Shown in pieces: positions 11,390 to 22,195 of a stretch of 39,425 nucleotides of DNA; the stretch's first letter is position 1, and each line of letters starts with the position of its first letter. The DNA is taken from NCBI GenBank assembly GCA_025062095.1, contig JANXAZ010000031.1, forward strand, positions 1 through 39,425, read 5' to 3'. Made by a program: the position numbers and the translations under genes. This stretch comes from Geminicoccaceae bacterium. Lineage in GTDB: Bacteria > Pseudomonadota > Alphaproteobacteria > Geminicoccales > Geminicoccaceae. The notes under the pieces were generated by a model that saw only the letters and a list, made by a program, of their open reading frames with translations, was not told the origin of the DNA and did no database searches.

Positions 11390-11764
11390 TCACAAGGTCG
11401 ACCAGAAGGCGAGAAAGGGGTCGATTTCCGCGGGGGCGAGGCGGATCTCCGGCATGTCCGGATGGACCGCCACGATCCCTTCCTCCAAACGCGGCAGCAG
11501 CGTCTCCGCCGGCCACCGGCGGGCGAGAACCGGAAGGGGCGGAGCGGCCGGGTGCGGGCTCGTCGCCTCGGGGGCGAGGGCGTGGCAGCGGGCGCAGAGC
11601 GTTTCCGCGATGCGCCGACCGAGCTCGCGCGGCATCTGGGGCTCCTCTTGTGCGGGCGCCGGCTCGCGCGCGCCGCGATCGGGCGGCGCGGCCGGCACAC
11701 AGGCGGAAAACGCGACGAGGGCGACGGCGATCGCCCACCGCGCAGTTCCGAGGGGCATCGGCAC
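11390..11764 (-). CDS. Small monohaem cytochrome c, lipoprotein-like
   Basis: A 124-residue exported c-type cytochrome. The haem-binding motif CARCH is at 57-61 and Met104 (HPDMPEI) is the likely distal ligand. The N-terminus (ARWAIAVALVAFSACVPAAP) is a hydrophobic signal ending in a Cys at 22. FSAC is close to a lipobox but has Phe at -3, so lipidation is possible, not certain. A Pro/Ala/Glu-rich linker follows. Two starts are possible: GTG at 11764 has GGAGGG at six-base spacing and was chosen; ATG at 11758 would be 12 bases away. The partner oxidase or dehydrogenase is not evident; neighbours do not form a respiratory operon. Confidence 0.82.
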   Translation of the reverse strand: MPMPLGTARWAIAVALVAFSACVPAAPPDRGAREPAPAQEEPQMPRELGRRIAETLCARCHALAPEATSPHPAAPPLPVLARRWPAETLLPRLEEGIVAVHPDMPEIRLAPAEIDPFLAFWSTL

Positions 11765-11904
11765 GCTCTTCCCTCCGGGGTGCCGGACGGCGGCCAGCGA
11801 TAGCGCCGCCGCGCACGGCTCGCCAGCACGCGGCTCCTCTGGTCTGGTCCGATTCTCCGCCCTACAAGCGGGGGCCGCGAGGTGACGCGGAACGAGGGAA
11901 AGGT

Positions 11905-12150
11905 ATGGCCGACGCTCACAGCATCGCTGCCGATCGGCTCAAGCAGATCGTTGAAAAAATCGAGCGACTCGAGGAAGAAAAGCGTGAGGTCGCCGAGCAA
12001 ATCAAAGAGGTCATGAGCGAAGCGAAAGCCGAAGGTTTCGATTTGCGCGTTCTGCGGCAGGTTATCAAGCTGCGGCGTATGAAGCCGCACGATCGGAGCG
12101 AGCAAGAAGAGTTGCTCGAGCTCTACAAAGCGGCCCTCGGGATGGCGTGA
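11905..12150 (+). CDS. gapR: GapR nucleoid-associated protein (DUF2312)
   Basis: An 81-residue all-helical protein matching GapR: LKQIVEKIERLEEEKREVAE, QIKEVMSEAKAEGFDLRVLR and QVIKLRRMKPHDRSEQEELL. GapR is an alphaproteobacterial tetramer that encircles overtwisted DNA ahead of replication and transcription and stimulates gyrase/topoisomerase IV. The coiled-coil N-terminal half and basic C-terminal part are intact, and the length is close to the Caulobacter protein (89). The ATG at 11905 follows GAGGGAAAGGT. The frame is open further upstream but without family similarity. The rhodanese gene begins 13 bp downstream. Confidence 0.95.
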   Translation: MADAHSIAADRLKQIVEKIERLEEEKREVAEQIKEVMSEAKAEGFDLRVLRQVIKLRRMKPHDRSEQEELLELYKAALGMA

Positions 12151-12163
12151 AGGTAAGCGGAGC

Positions 12164-12631
12164 ATGAGCGACCCCGAACAGGATCTCACGGAAGAGGATC
12201 TCGCGGCGAAAGCCGATGCGGCCGGCCGCATCGGCGCCGATCTCGCCTTCGCCGCCGCGAGCCGCGGCAGGCTCGTGCTCGTGGATATCCGAACGCCGGC
12301 CGAGTGGGCCCAGACCGGGGTACCCGCGGGGGCGGCGCTCGTCTGTCTGACCTCGGGTCCCGGCCGAATCCGCACCGAGTTCGTCGCCGAGATCGAAGCG
12401 CTTCTGGGCGGCGATCGCGGGCGTCCCGTCGCCCTCGTCTGCCGTACCGGCGGGCGCACCGCCTTCGCCCGCCAACTGCTCATCGCCCGGGGCTTCGCCC
12501 GGGTTTTCGACGTCGCCGAAGGCATGATCGGCAGCTCCTTCGGCCCCGGCTGGCTCGCGCGCGGGCTTCCGATCGAAGCCTGGCCGGGCGCGCGCGGAGC
12601 GGAGCCGCCGGTCACGGGCCGGTCAAGCTGA
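12164..12631 (+). CDS. Rhodanese-domain protein
   Basis: A 155-residue single rhodanese domain. LVLVDIRTPAEWAQTGVPAG is the CH2-A-like motif. The active-site loop CRTGGRTA has Cys93, and the C-terminal GMIGSSFGPGWLARGLP is typical of small sulfurtransferases that fold a PspE/GlpE-type domain. It would carry a persulfide on Cys93 and transfer sulfur from thiosulfate or another donor. It has no signal peptide or membrane segment. It sits 13 bp after gapR and 48 bp before the nucleotidase, all on the plus strand. Confidence 0.9.
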   Translation: MSDPEQDLTEEDLAAKADAAGRIGADLAFAAASRGRLVLVDIRTPAEWAQTGVPAGAALVCLTSGPGRIRTEFVAEIEALLGGDRGRPVALVCRTGGRTAFARQLLIARGFARVFDVAEGMIGSSFGPGWLARGLPIEAWPGARGAEPPVTGRSS

Positions 12632-12679
12632 GCCGCTACCCCTCGCGGACGCCGCGAACCCGAGCGAGGGAGGGCGTCC

Positions 12680-14191
12680 GTGTCGACGAGACGAGACTGG
12701 TTGCGCGCGGGCCTGCTCGCCGCCGGCATCGCCCTGGTCGCATGCGTCGCGCAGGCGGAGCCGGTCCGCATCACCATTCTGCAGGTCAACGACTGGGACC
12801 GTTACGAGGAGAGCCGCGGGCGCGGAGGCTTTCCTCGGGTCGCCGCGCTGCTTCGGGCGGAAGGCGCCGAACGCGCGGAGGTCCTGGTCGTGCACGCGGG
12901 CGATGCGATCTCGCCTTCGCTTCTTTCCGGTTTCGACAAAGGAGCGCACATCATCGATCTGTTGAATCGGCTGCCCATCGACGTATTCACTCCGGGCAAC
13001 CACGAGTTCGACTTCGGAAAAGAGATCGCCCGCCAGCGTTTCGCTCAAGCACGCTTTCCGATCCTCTCGGCGAACATCGCAGAACCCGACGGAAGCGCCT
13101 TCGCCGGGTTGCCGGCTTCGCGCATCGTCGAGGTCGCGGGCTTCAAGCTCGGTTTCTTCGGTATGACCACGCCGCAGACCAAGGAAATCAGCTCGCCCGG
13201 AGATCTCGTTTTCTCGCCTCCGATCGAAGTCGCACCCGCGATGGCCAAAAAGCTGCGCGAGCAGGGGGCCGATCTCGTCGTCGCCGTCACCCACACCGGC
13301 TTCGAAGAGGACCTGGCCCTGTACCGGCAAGGGGCCGTCGATCTCATTCTTTCCGGGCACGATCACGATATCCGCATCATGTACAACGGCCGCGTGGCCA
13401 TGGTCGAAAGCGGAGCGCAGGGAGAGTTCGTCACCGCGATCGACCTCGCGCTCGAGCGCATCAAAGAAGGCGAGCGCACGCGGCTGGTCTGGACGCCTTC
13501 GTTCCGCACCCTGGACACCGCGGCCTATTCCCCCGACCCGGAGACGAAGGCGGTCACCGCCGCGCTCGAGCAAAGGCTCGCCCGGGAACTCGACGTCACC
13601 ATCGGGAAGACGGCGACGCCGCTCGACAGCCGGCGCGCGGTCGTGCGCGGCGAAGAGGCGGCGATCGGCAACCTGATCGCCGATGCCATGCGTCTCGCGG
13701 TCGACGCCGAGCTCGCCATCACGAACGGCGGCGGCATCCGCGGCGATCGGCAGTACCCCGCCGGCCACGCGCTCACCCGCCGCGATCTGCTCACGGAGCT
13801 CCCCTTCGGCAACAAGACGGTGAAGCTCGCGCTCAAAGGGAGCGAGATCCTCGAGGCGCTCGAGAACGGCTTCAGCCAGGTGGAACAGGGCGCGGGACGT
13901 TTCCCCCAAGTTTCGGGTATGCGGGTGACCGTCGATCTGTCGCGTCCCGCCGGTCGACGCGTCACCGAAGTCCTCGTCGGCGGCGCGCCCCTCGATCCCG
14001 AGCGCACCTACACGGTAGCGACCAACGACTTCCTGGCGCGCGGAGGGGACGGCTACGCCGTGTTCGCGCGCGCCAAGGCGTTGATCGATCCGGCCGCGGC
14101 CCTGCTCATGGCCTCGCAGGTGATCGATTACGTCGCGACGCGCGGGGAAGTGGCGCCGACGGTCGAGGGGCGGATCGTGATCCGCCGCTGA
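12680..14191 (+). CDS. 5'-nucleotidase / UDP-sugar hydrolase-family metallophosphatase, Tat-exported
   Basis: A 503-residue two-domain protein. STRRDWLRAGLLAAGIALVA is a twin-arginine-type signal with probable cleavage after AQA (26). The metallophosphoesterase domain has HAGDAISPS (72-80), GNHEFDFG (106-113), THTGFEED and SGHDHDI. The C-terminal nucleotidase domain has NGGGIRG and NDFLARGGDGY. Block I, normally D-x-H, reads NDWDRYE (37-43), so the usual block I His is absent. A subfamily with altered block I exists, so catalysis may persist. Expected to release nucleosides and phosphate in the periplasm. The GTG start follows GAGGGAGGGCG. It converges with gcvP across a 12-bp-stem hairpin. 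Confidence 0.9.
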   Translation: MSTRRDWLRAGLLAAGIALVACVAQAEPVRITILQVNDWDRYEESRGRGGFPRVAALLRAEGAERAEVLVVHAGDAISPSLLSGFDKGAHIIDLLNRLPIDVFTPGNHEFDFGKEIARQRFAQARFPILSANIAEPDGSAFAGLPASRIVEVAGFKLGFFGMTTPQTKEISSPGDLVFSPPIEVAPAMAKKLREQGADLVVAVTHTGFEEDLALYRQGAVDLILSGHDHDIRIMYNGRVAMVESGAQGEFVTAIDLALERIKEGERTRLVWTPSFRTLDTAAYSPDPETKAVTAALEQRLARELDVTIGKTATPLDSRRAVVRGEEAAIGNLIADAMRLAVDAELAITNGGGIRGDRQYPAGHALTRRDLLTELPFGNKTVKLALKGSEILEALENGFSQVEQGAGRFPQVSGMRVTVDLSRPAGRRVTEVLVGGAPLDPERTYTVATNDFLARGGDGYAVFARAKALIDPAAALLMASQVIDYVATRGEVAPTVEGRIVIRR

Positions 14192-14217
14192 GCGCTGGCG
14201 CGAGGTCGGACCGAGGG

Positions 14218-14246
14218 GGCGGCCGGCGCCTCGCGCGCCGGCCGCC
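14218..14246. terminator. Perfect 12-bp hairpin between convergent genes
   Basis: GGCGGCCGGCGC (14218-14229) pairs perfectly with 14235-14246 across a 5-base loop. It lies in the 61-bp gap between the nucleotidase stop (plus) and the gcvP stop (minus), where a bidirectional terminator is expected. Only TT follows on the plus strand, so termination strength is uncertain. Confidence 0.6.
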
Positions 14247-14252
14247 TTCGGA

Positions 14253-17144
<2,892 letters not shown>

Positions 17145-17159
17145 GGCGAGACTCGGACC

Positions 17160-17534
17160 TCACGAAAGCGTAGAGAGATATTCGCGATAGGCATCGGCGT
17201 TCATGAGCCCGCCGAGTTCGGAGGGATCGGCCAGCTCGATGCGGAAGAACCAAGCCGCCCCTTCGGCGTCTTCGTTGACCAGGGCCGGGTTGTCGGCGAT
17301 CGCGCGGTTGACATCGACGATCCTGCCGGAAACCGGGCTGTAGACGTCCGAGGCCGCCTTGACACTTTCGACGACCGCGACCGGCTCGCCCGCCGCGACC
17401 TCGCGGCCGACCTCCGGCAGCTCGACGTACACGACGTCCCCCAGCTGCTCTTGGGCGTGCTCGGAGATGCCGACCGTCGCGATCCCGCCTTCGACCCGGA
17501 TCCATTCGTGTTCCTTGGTGTAATAGATCGTCAT
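17160..17534 (-). CDS. gcvH: Glycine cleavage H protein
   Basis: A 124-residue lipoyl carrier. [20 protein letters not shown] starts the canonical fold and VESVKAASD carries the lipoylated Lys59. [13 protein letters not shown] and GRIVDVN complete the domain. It shuttles the aminomethyl group from GcvP to GcvT and electrons to dihydrolipoamide dehydrogenase, which is not in this window. It lies between gcvT (21-bp gap) and gcvP (15-bp gap). The ATG is preceded by GGAGGCC. Confidence 0.98.
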   Translation of the reverse strand: MTIYYTKEHEWIRVEGGIATVGISEHAQEQLGDVVYVELPEVGREVAAGEPVAVVESVKAASDVYSPVSGRIVDVNRAIADNPALVNEDAEGAAWFFRIELADPSELGGLMNADAYREYLSTLS

Positions 17535-17555
17535 GGCCTCCTCCGCGGGCCGCCT

Positions 17556-18650
17556 TCAACGAACGTAGCGATGGGGAACGAAGGGCAGCGGGACCACGCA
17601 CGCGGGCTCCGAGCGTCCGCGGACCGCGAGCTCGACGCGCGTGCCGGGTGAGGCGAGCGACGCCGGCACATAGCCGAGGGCGATCGGCGCGTCCACAGTG
17701 GGCCCGTAACCGCCGCTCGTGACACGTCCGACCGGGCGGCCGTCGGCGAGGATCGCGGCGCCCGCACGCGCCGGAGCGCGACCGTCCGGGCGCAGACCGA
17801 CGAGCCGGCGCGCGGGACCCTCGCGCAGCTCGCGCAGGATGCGCTCGGCACCCGGGAAATCTCCCCGCTCCCGCCGTCGCTTGCCGATCGTCCACCCGAG
17901 ACCGGCTTCGACGGGCGAAGTCGTCCGGTCGATGTCGTGGCCGTAAAGACAAAGACCGGCTTCCAAGCGCAACGTGTCGCGGGCACCCAGACCCGCCGGT
18001 CGAACCTCTTCAGCGGCGAGAAGCGCCCGGGCGAGATCGCGGGCGGCTTCGGCGGGGGCCGAGATCTCGAAGCCGTCCTCGCCCGTGTACCCCGTGCGGG
18101 AGACGCGACAGAGCACGCCCCCCACCTCGAACTCGGCGGCGTGCATGAAGCGGAGCTCGAGGCACCGAGGCGCGAGGCGTGCCAGAACCTCGGCCGCCGC
18201 GGGGCCTTGCAGGGCGAGGAGGACGCGGTCGGCGATGGGCTCGACGCGGCAGCGCGGCTCGAGGTGCCGCCGGAGATGCTCGAGGTCTTCGGCTTTGCGG
18301 GCGGCGTTCACGACCAGGAACAAATGATCCTCGGCATTGGTGACGATCAGATCGTCGAGGATCCCGCCCGTCTCGTCGGTGAACAGGGTGTATCGTGCGC
18401 GACCCGACGGCAGGCCGAGGATATCCCCCGGCACCAGCCTTTCGAGCGCGCTTGCCGCCTCCGCGCCGCGCAGGGCGATCTGACCCATGTGGGAGACGTC
18501 GAAGAGCGCCGCCTTCCCCCGGCACCAGCGGTGTTCGGCCAAGATGCCCGAGGGATAATGGAGGGGCATCTCGTAGCCGGCGAAGGCGACGAACTTCGCG
18601 CCGAGCTCGCGATGGAGGTCGTAAAGGGGCGTGCGCGCGAGCATGCTCAC
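17556..18650 (-). CDS. gcvT: Glycine cleavage T protein (aminomethyltransferase)
   Basis: A 364-residue T protein that releases ammonia from aminomethyl-lipoyl-GcvH and makes 5,10-methylene-tetrahydrofolate. The family start TPLYDLHRELGAKFVAFAGY is followed by EMPLHYPSGILAEH, FDVSHMGQIALRG, DDLIVTNAEDHLFLVVNAAR, SRTGYTGEDGFEI and LRLEAGLCLYGHDI. GTG at 18650 is chosen because GGAG lies eight bases upstream; the ATG at 18644, two codons later, would be 14 bases away. The frame continues to a GTG at 18668. It is the first gene of the gcv operon, with a tandem glycine riboswitch ending about 50 nt before the start. Confidence 0.97.
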   Translation of the reverse strand: MSMLARTPLYDLHRELGAKFVAFAGYEMPLHYPSGILAEHRWCRGKAALFDVSHMGQIALRGAEAASALERLVPGDILGLPSGRARYTLFTDETGGILDDLIVTNAEDHLFLVVNAARKAEDLEHLRRHLEPRCRVEPIADRVLLALQGPAAAEVLARLAPRCLELRFMHAAEFEVGGVLCRVSRTGYTGEDGFEISAPAEAARDLARALLAAEEVRPAGLGARDTLRLEAGLCLYGHDIDRTTSPVEAGLGWTIGKRRRERGDFPGAERILRELREGPARRLVGLRPDGRAPARAGAAILADGRPVGRVTSGGYGPTVDAPIALGYVPASLASPGTRVELAVRGRSEPACVVPLPFVPHRYVR

Positions 18651-18700
18651 CGCGAGGACTCCGAGCACGGTCTCCGACGCGACCGCGGGCCGCGTCCCGT

Positions 18701-18895
18701 GCCCCCTCTGTCCACGACCTGAGAGATTCCCCCTCCCCGTTTTCCGGGTGCGGGGTGTCCCCTTCGGTGGGGCGTTCTCGCGCCCGCTCTCCAGAGGGCC
18801 AACTCGCGCGCGGTCCTTCGGCCTGAGAGTTTCCGGGGCGGTTGCTCCTTCGGCGCCGCGCGGCTCGGGGCGGGGACCCCGGCGCGGACTCTCCC
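18701..18895 (-). ncRNA. Tandem glycine riboswitch (gcvT leader)
   Basis: Read on the minus strand, the leader of gcvT has both glycine-aptamer signatures. Aptamer 1 (18895-18821) runs from GGGAGAGTCC through GCCGAAGGAGCAACC to ACTCTCAGGC. A short linker (CGAAGGACCG) follows. Aptamer 2 (18796-18716) runs from CTCTGGAGAGCGGG through CACCGAAGGGG to ATCTCTCAGGT, and GACAGAGGGGG (18712-18702) closes its P1 helix. Cooperative glycine binding would switch on the glycine cleavage operon. I do not see a clear terminator, so control of translation or of an unrecognised structure in the remaining 50 nt is possible. Confidence 0.95.
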
Positions 18896-19026
18896 ACGCG
18901 CGATCTTCCGGCCGAAAGCGAGAGTAGCCCGGCGCGGCTTTCGGTCAAGCCGGGCCGGGCTTCTGCGGCGCTCGCGAACGCGGGCCCGCTCGGAACGAGC
19001 GGAACCTCGCGCCGGGCGCCTACGGC

Positions 19027-20595
19027 TCAGATCTCGTTCTTGGCCATCTGGTCGACGATGTACTCCGCTTGGCGGATCGCGAGCGCCACGATCGTCAAGG
19101 TCGGGTTCTCGGCCGCGCCCGTGGTGAACACGCTCCCATCAGAAATGAACAGATTTTTGTGGTCCCATGTCTGGCCGAACTTGTTGACGACTCCATCCTG
19201 CGGTCGTGCGCTCATGCGATTGGTTCCGAGATTGTGAGTGCTCGGATAAGGCGGAACTTCGTAGACCTCGCGCGCGCCCGCCGCGAGGTAAACAGCCGCC
19301 CCTTGTTTGTAGGCGTGGGCCCGCATTGCGATATCGTTCGGGTGATCGTCGAAATGGACGTTCGGAACAGGCAGACCGAACTGGTCCTTCTCCGTAGGGT
19401 GCAAAGTGACGCGATTCGTGGCTTGCGGCATGTCTTCACCCACGATCCACATGCCGGCCATGTGGGAATAACCCTCGAGCTTGCGGGTGAACTCGCGCCC
19501 CCAGGCTCCGGGGTCCAGGAAAGCGGCCAAGAACGGCAAACCCAAGGACAGGGTCTCGAGCTCGTAACCTCCGGCGAAGCCGCGCTTGGGATCGTGCCCG
19601 GCCTCGTCCATGATGATCCCGGCCATGGTGGTTCCGCGGAACATGTAGACGGGCCGATCGAACACGGCATAAACGGAGCCCGTCGTATGGCGCATGTAGT
19701 TGCGTCCGACCTGGCCCGAGCTGTTGGCCAAGCCATCGGGATACTTGCTCGTCGCGGAGTTAAACAGGAGACGCGGGCTTTCGATCGAATTGCAGGCGAC
19801 GCAAACCACGCGAGCCTTCTGAACGTGGAAGCGCCCGTTTTTGTCCGCGTACAGAACGCCGGTGATCTTGCCATTCGCATCGTGTTGGATCTGCAGCGCC
19901 TGGCATTCGGGGCGCAAGTCGAGTTTTCCGGTCGCTTCGGCGGCCGGGATCTCCGTGTACAGAGTCGACCACTTCGCGGCCGTTTTGCATCCTTGGAAAC
20001 AAAAGCCGATCTGCAGACAATGAGGACGTCCGTCCCGGGGGATGCTGTTGATCGCCATGCGTCCCGTATGGACGATCTTGTAGCCGAGCCTTTTGGCACC
20101 GGTGTACATCACCTTGAAATTGTTGTTGCCCGGAAGACCGGGGATACCGTTGGTGCGTGTCACGCCCATTTTCTTCTCGGCCCGATCGTAGTAGGGCGCG
20201 AGATCGTCGTAACTGATCGGCCAATCGAGCAGCGTCGCGCCGGGGATATCGCCGTAAACCGTGCGGGTCTTGAACTCGTGCGGCTGGAAACGCAACGAGG
20301 CGCCGGCCCAGTGCACCGTGGAACCGCCGACCGTCTTGCAGATCCACGCCGGCAAGTTCGGGAAGTCGCGGGCGATCCGCCAGCTGCCGCTGGTCGTGCG
20401 CTTGTCGAGCCAAGCGGTCTGCATGAACGCCGCCCATTCGTCGTTGACGAATTCCTCGGGCGACAAGCGCTTGCCCGCTTCGAGGAGAACGACTTTGACT
20501 CCTTTTTGACAGAGTTCGTTGGCGAGCGTTCCGCCGCCGGCCCCGCTGCCGATGAACACGACCACCGAATCGTCGTTGAGCTCGTAACGCGCCAT
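19027..20595 (-). CDS. GMC-family oxidoreductase, gluconate/sugar dehydrogenase-type large subunit
   Basis: A 522-residue FAD-dependent GMC oxidoreductase. The ADP-binding motif GSGAGGGT starts at 16, with LLEAG ending the second strand. The conserved FAD-contacting segment is VGGSTVHWAGASLRF. His454 (HNLGTNRM) and Asn497 (GAAENPTLT) are the usual catalytic pair. It has no signal peptide and fits the type exported by hitch-hiking on a Tat-signal small subunit, encoded just upstream. That small subunit is interrupted here. It would oxidise an alcohol or sugar and pass electrons to a cytochrome c or quinone; no cytochrome subunit is adjacent. GGAGGCAACGAG precedes the ATG, and the same leader precedes the small-subunit gene. 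Confidence 0.93.
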   Translation of the reverse strand: MARYELNDDSVVVFIGSGAGGGTLANELCQKGVKVVLLEAGKRLSPEEFVNDEWAAFMQTAWLDKRTTSGSWRIARDFPNLPAWICKTVGGSTVHWAGASLRFQPHEFKTRTVYGDIPGATLLDWPISYDDLAPYYDRAEKKMGVTRTNGIPGLPGNNNFKVMYTGAKRLGYKIVHTGRMAINSIPRDGRPHCLQIGFCFQGCKTAAKWSTLYTEIPAAEATGKLDLRPECQALQIQHDANGKITGVLYADKNGRFHVQKARVVCVACNSIESPRLLFNSATSKYPDGLANSSGQVGRNYMRHTTGSVYAVFDRPVYMFRGTTMAGIIMDEAGHDPKRGFAGGYELETLSLGLPFLAAFLDPGAWGREFTRKLEGYSHMAGMWIVGEDMPQATNRVTLHPTEKDQFGLPVPNVHFDDHPNDIAMRAHAYKQGAAVYLAAGAREVYEVPPYPSTHNLGTNRMSARPQDGVVNKFGQTWDHKNLFISDGSVFTTGAAENPTLTIVALAIRQAEYIVDQMAKNEI

Positions 20596-20638
20596 CCTCG
20601 TTGCCTCCCTTCTCGGACGTGACGACCGTCGACGTCGG

Positions 20639-21193
20639 TCAGGCCGGCGGCGGTGGACTGGCTTCGGGATCGGGCTGCATCGTCCAACCGGCGTCCTGGA
20701 AGCCCCGATGGAGGTAGCCGCCGAATTCGGCAGAGCTGCCCTGATATCCGAAATGGTGCCAAACGAGCTTGTTGTTGTAGAGTGCCACGACGGTGTGGCT
20801 CCGCACCGTCTGGAAAAACGGCGTTTTTTCGATAGTCTACAGCACCTCGACTTGACCGCCCGGCGACAAGGTCAGCCACGGTACGCCCGTGGCTTTGTCG
20901 AGGCTCGCCACGCCTTCGGCGACCATCTTGGCGAGGGCGGGATCGTTCTTCGCTTTGTTGTCGAGACTTTCGACCACCTCCGCGTAATACAGGTCTCCGA
21001 GCATATCGTGAGGATAAAGTCGACGGGTCATCGTCAGCAGCGTCGCCGCCGTGTGCGCATCGAAGGTCGACAAGGTCATCGCCCAAGCCCCGTTCGTCGC
21101 TCGAATGACGACCTCGCCGCCCGAAGCGGCGACGACGGCGGTGACCGATGCCGCCGTCCGCAAGAAGAGCCTGCGGTCGAGAACGCGTTTCAT
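20639..21193 (-). pseudogene. Gluconate-2-dehydrogenase-type small subunit with in-frame amber codon
   Basis: The gene encodes a Tat-signal escort/gamma subunit (DRRLFLRTAASVTAVVAASG at 6-25) with TLLTMTRRLYPHDMLGDLYY typical of the family. Codon 119 (20837-20839) is TAG. The same frame then continues for 65 codons that are clearly homologous: TIEKTPFFQTVRSHTVVALY, NNKLVWHHFGYQGSSAE and GGYLHRGFQDAGWTM, to a TGA at 20639-20641. The downstream part contains the most conserved block of the family, so the full protein should be 183-184 residues. Either the gene is dead, the stop is read through, or one base is wrong. TAG ends at least two other genes here, so it is not globally recoded. It lies between the glyoxalase-like gene and the GMC gene. 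Confidence 0.85.
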
Positions 21194-21222
21194 GCTCGTT
21201 GCCTCCCCTCGTTTCGTCGACG

Positions 21223-21610
21223 TCAGCGGTAGCGGCCGTGACGTTGCAGGATTTCGATCTTGTAGCCGTCCGGATCCTGAGAAACGCGCCAAGAGCCGAC
21301 CGTTTCGATAGAATTCCTTGATCGGCTGCGGCGTGATACCCGATTCAGTCAGTCTCTTGTGTTCGGCATCCAAGTCGTCGACGCAAAAGGCGACATGGCC
21401 GTAGCCTTCACCCAGAGCATAGGGTTCTTTGCGGCCCTTGTTGAGGGTGAGCTCGATTTCGAAATCGGCTTCCGGGTTGCGCAAATATACGAGCGTGAAC
21501 GTTTCGAAATCCAGCGTGTCCGCGGGCTCGAGCCCGAGGGCGGTACGATAGAAGGCGATCGACCGCTCGAGATCGAGAACCCGGATCATCATGTGGATGG
21601 CCTTGGCCAT
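21223..21610 (-). pseudogene. Glyoxalase/VOC-family gene with frameshift
   Basis: The gene opens MAKAIHMMIRVLDLERSIAF with a good ribosome site and reads as a lactoylglutathione-lyase-like VOC protein with metal ligands His6, Glu53 (FEIELTLNKG) and His72 (GYGHVAF). After KEFYRNGRLLARF (about 21288) the frame is lost, and the C-terminus QDPDGYKIEILQRHGRYR continues in another frame to TGA at 21223-21225. The Glu of KIEIL is the fourth metal ligand, so the frameshifted product should lack activity. The read-on frame instead fuses to the downstream small subunit. Restoring family length (about 131-132 residues) needs roughly 8 or 11 bases. It is first in the three-gene minus-strand set with the small subunit and GMC oxidoreductase. 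Confidence 0.85.
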
Positions 21611-21672
21611 CGCGCCTCTCCTGCTCGTGGCTGCCGCCTGCGAAAAGAGAGGTTAACCCCGGATGCGAAGGC

Positions 21673-21693
21673 GGTGGTAGCACCGCGCTACTA
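21673..21693. repeat. Hairpin at the 3' end of the RHH gene
   Basis: GTGGTAGC (21673-21680) pairs with GCTACTAC (21686-21693) across a 5-base loop with one wobble. It overlaps the tandem TAG TAG stop codons of the minus-strand ribbon-helix-helix gene. No T-run follows, so terminator function is uncertain. Confidence 0.4.
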
Positions 21694-22002
21694 CGCCGCC
21701 TCGGCTCGCTGCGCTGCCGCCTCTGCGGAGCGCTTGGTCGCGCGTTCGCGCGCGAGATAAGTCGCGCAGGCGACGCGCAACAAAGAGGCGAAATTGCGCA
21801 CCTCGCCCGCGAGCTCGACGACCTCGTCGTAGAGGGTGGCGACGAACTTGGGCGTGCTCATTCCCTCCGCCGCCGCCATCTCGTCGAGAATCGCCCAGAA
21901 CCGTGCTTCGAGCCGGATGCTCGTCACCGCACCGTGCAGCCGCATCGAACGGGTCACCGGCTCGTAGTCGCGCGGATCCGTGCCCGCGTAGATCCGACAC
22001 AT
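21691..22002 (-). CDS. Ribbon-helix-helix (RHH_4-type) DNA-binding protein
   Basis: A 103-residue protein matching the alphaproteobacterial RHH_4 family: MCRIYAGTDPRDYEPVTRSM, RLHGAVTSIRLEARFWAILD, EMAAAEGMSTPKFVATLYDE, and LRVACATYLARERATKR. The RLHGAVTSIRLE segment forms the DNA-reading strand. The C-terminus is an Ala/Glu-rich tail. The ATG at 22002 follows GGAGGACTCGG. The frame is open upstream to 22095 but without family similarity. It is transcribed away from pntAA across 193 bp, so it could regulate pnt or itself; that is inference. The gene ends with two consecutive TAG codons. Confidence 0.88.
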   Translation of the reverse strand: MCRIYAGTDPRDYEPVTRSMRLHGAVTSIRLEARFWAILDEMAAAEGMSTPKFVATLYDEVVELAGEVRNFASLLRVACATYLARERATKRSAEAAAQRAEAA

Positions 22003-22195
22003 GGGTCCGAGTCCTCCGACGCCTGTCCTCCCCGTTTCTCGACTAGCTAGAAGCGTCCCGGTTTTCCTGCCAAGGGCCGCGACCCGCGAGCGCACGGTGC
22101 CTCGCCTTGCGAGTGTTCGGATCCTTGCCTAAGCACCTCGGGGCGCGCCACCGGCCGTCTCTCGCGCAGCCGCAACTACCGAGGACCGAGCTCCT

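Noticed and set aside
20837-20839. Global reassignment of UAG to a sense codon
   Set aside because: DUF2076 ends with TAG at its natural C-terminus (10075-10077) and the RHH gene ends with tandem TAG codons, with no homologous extension after either.
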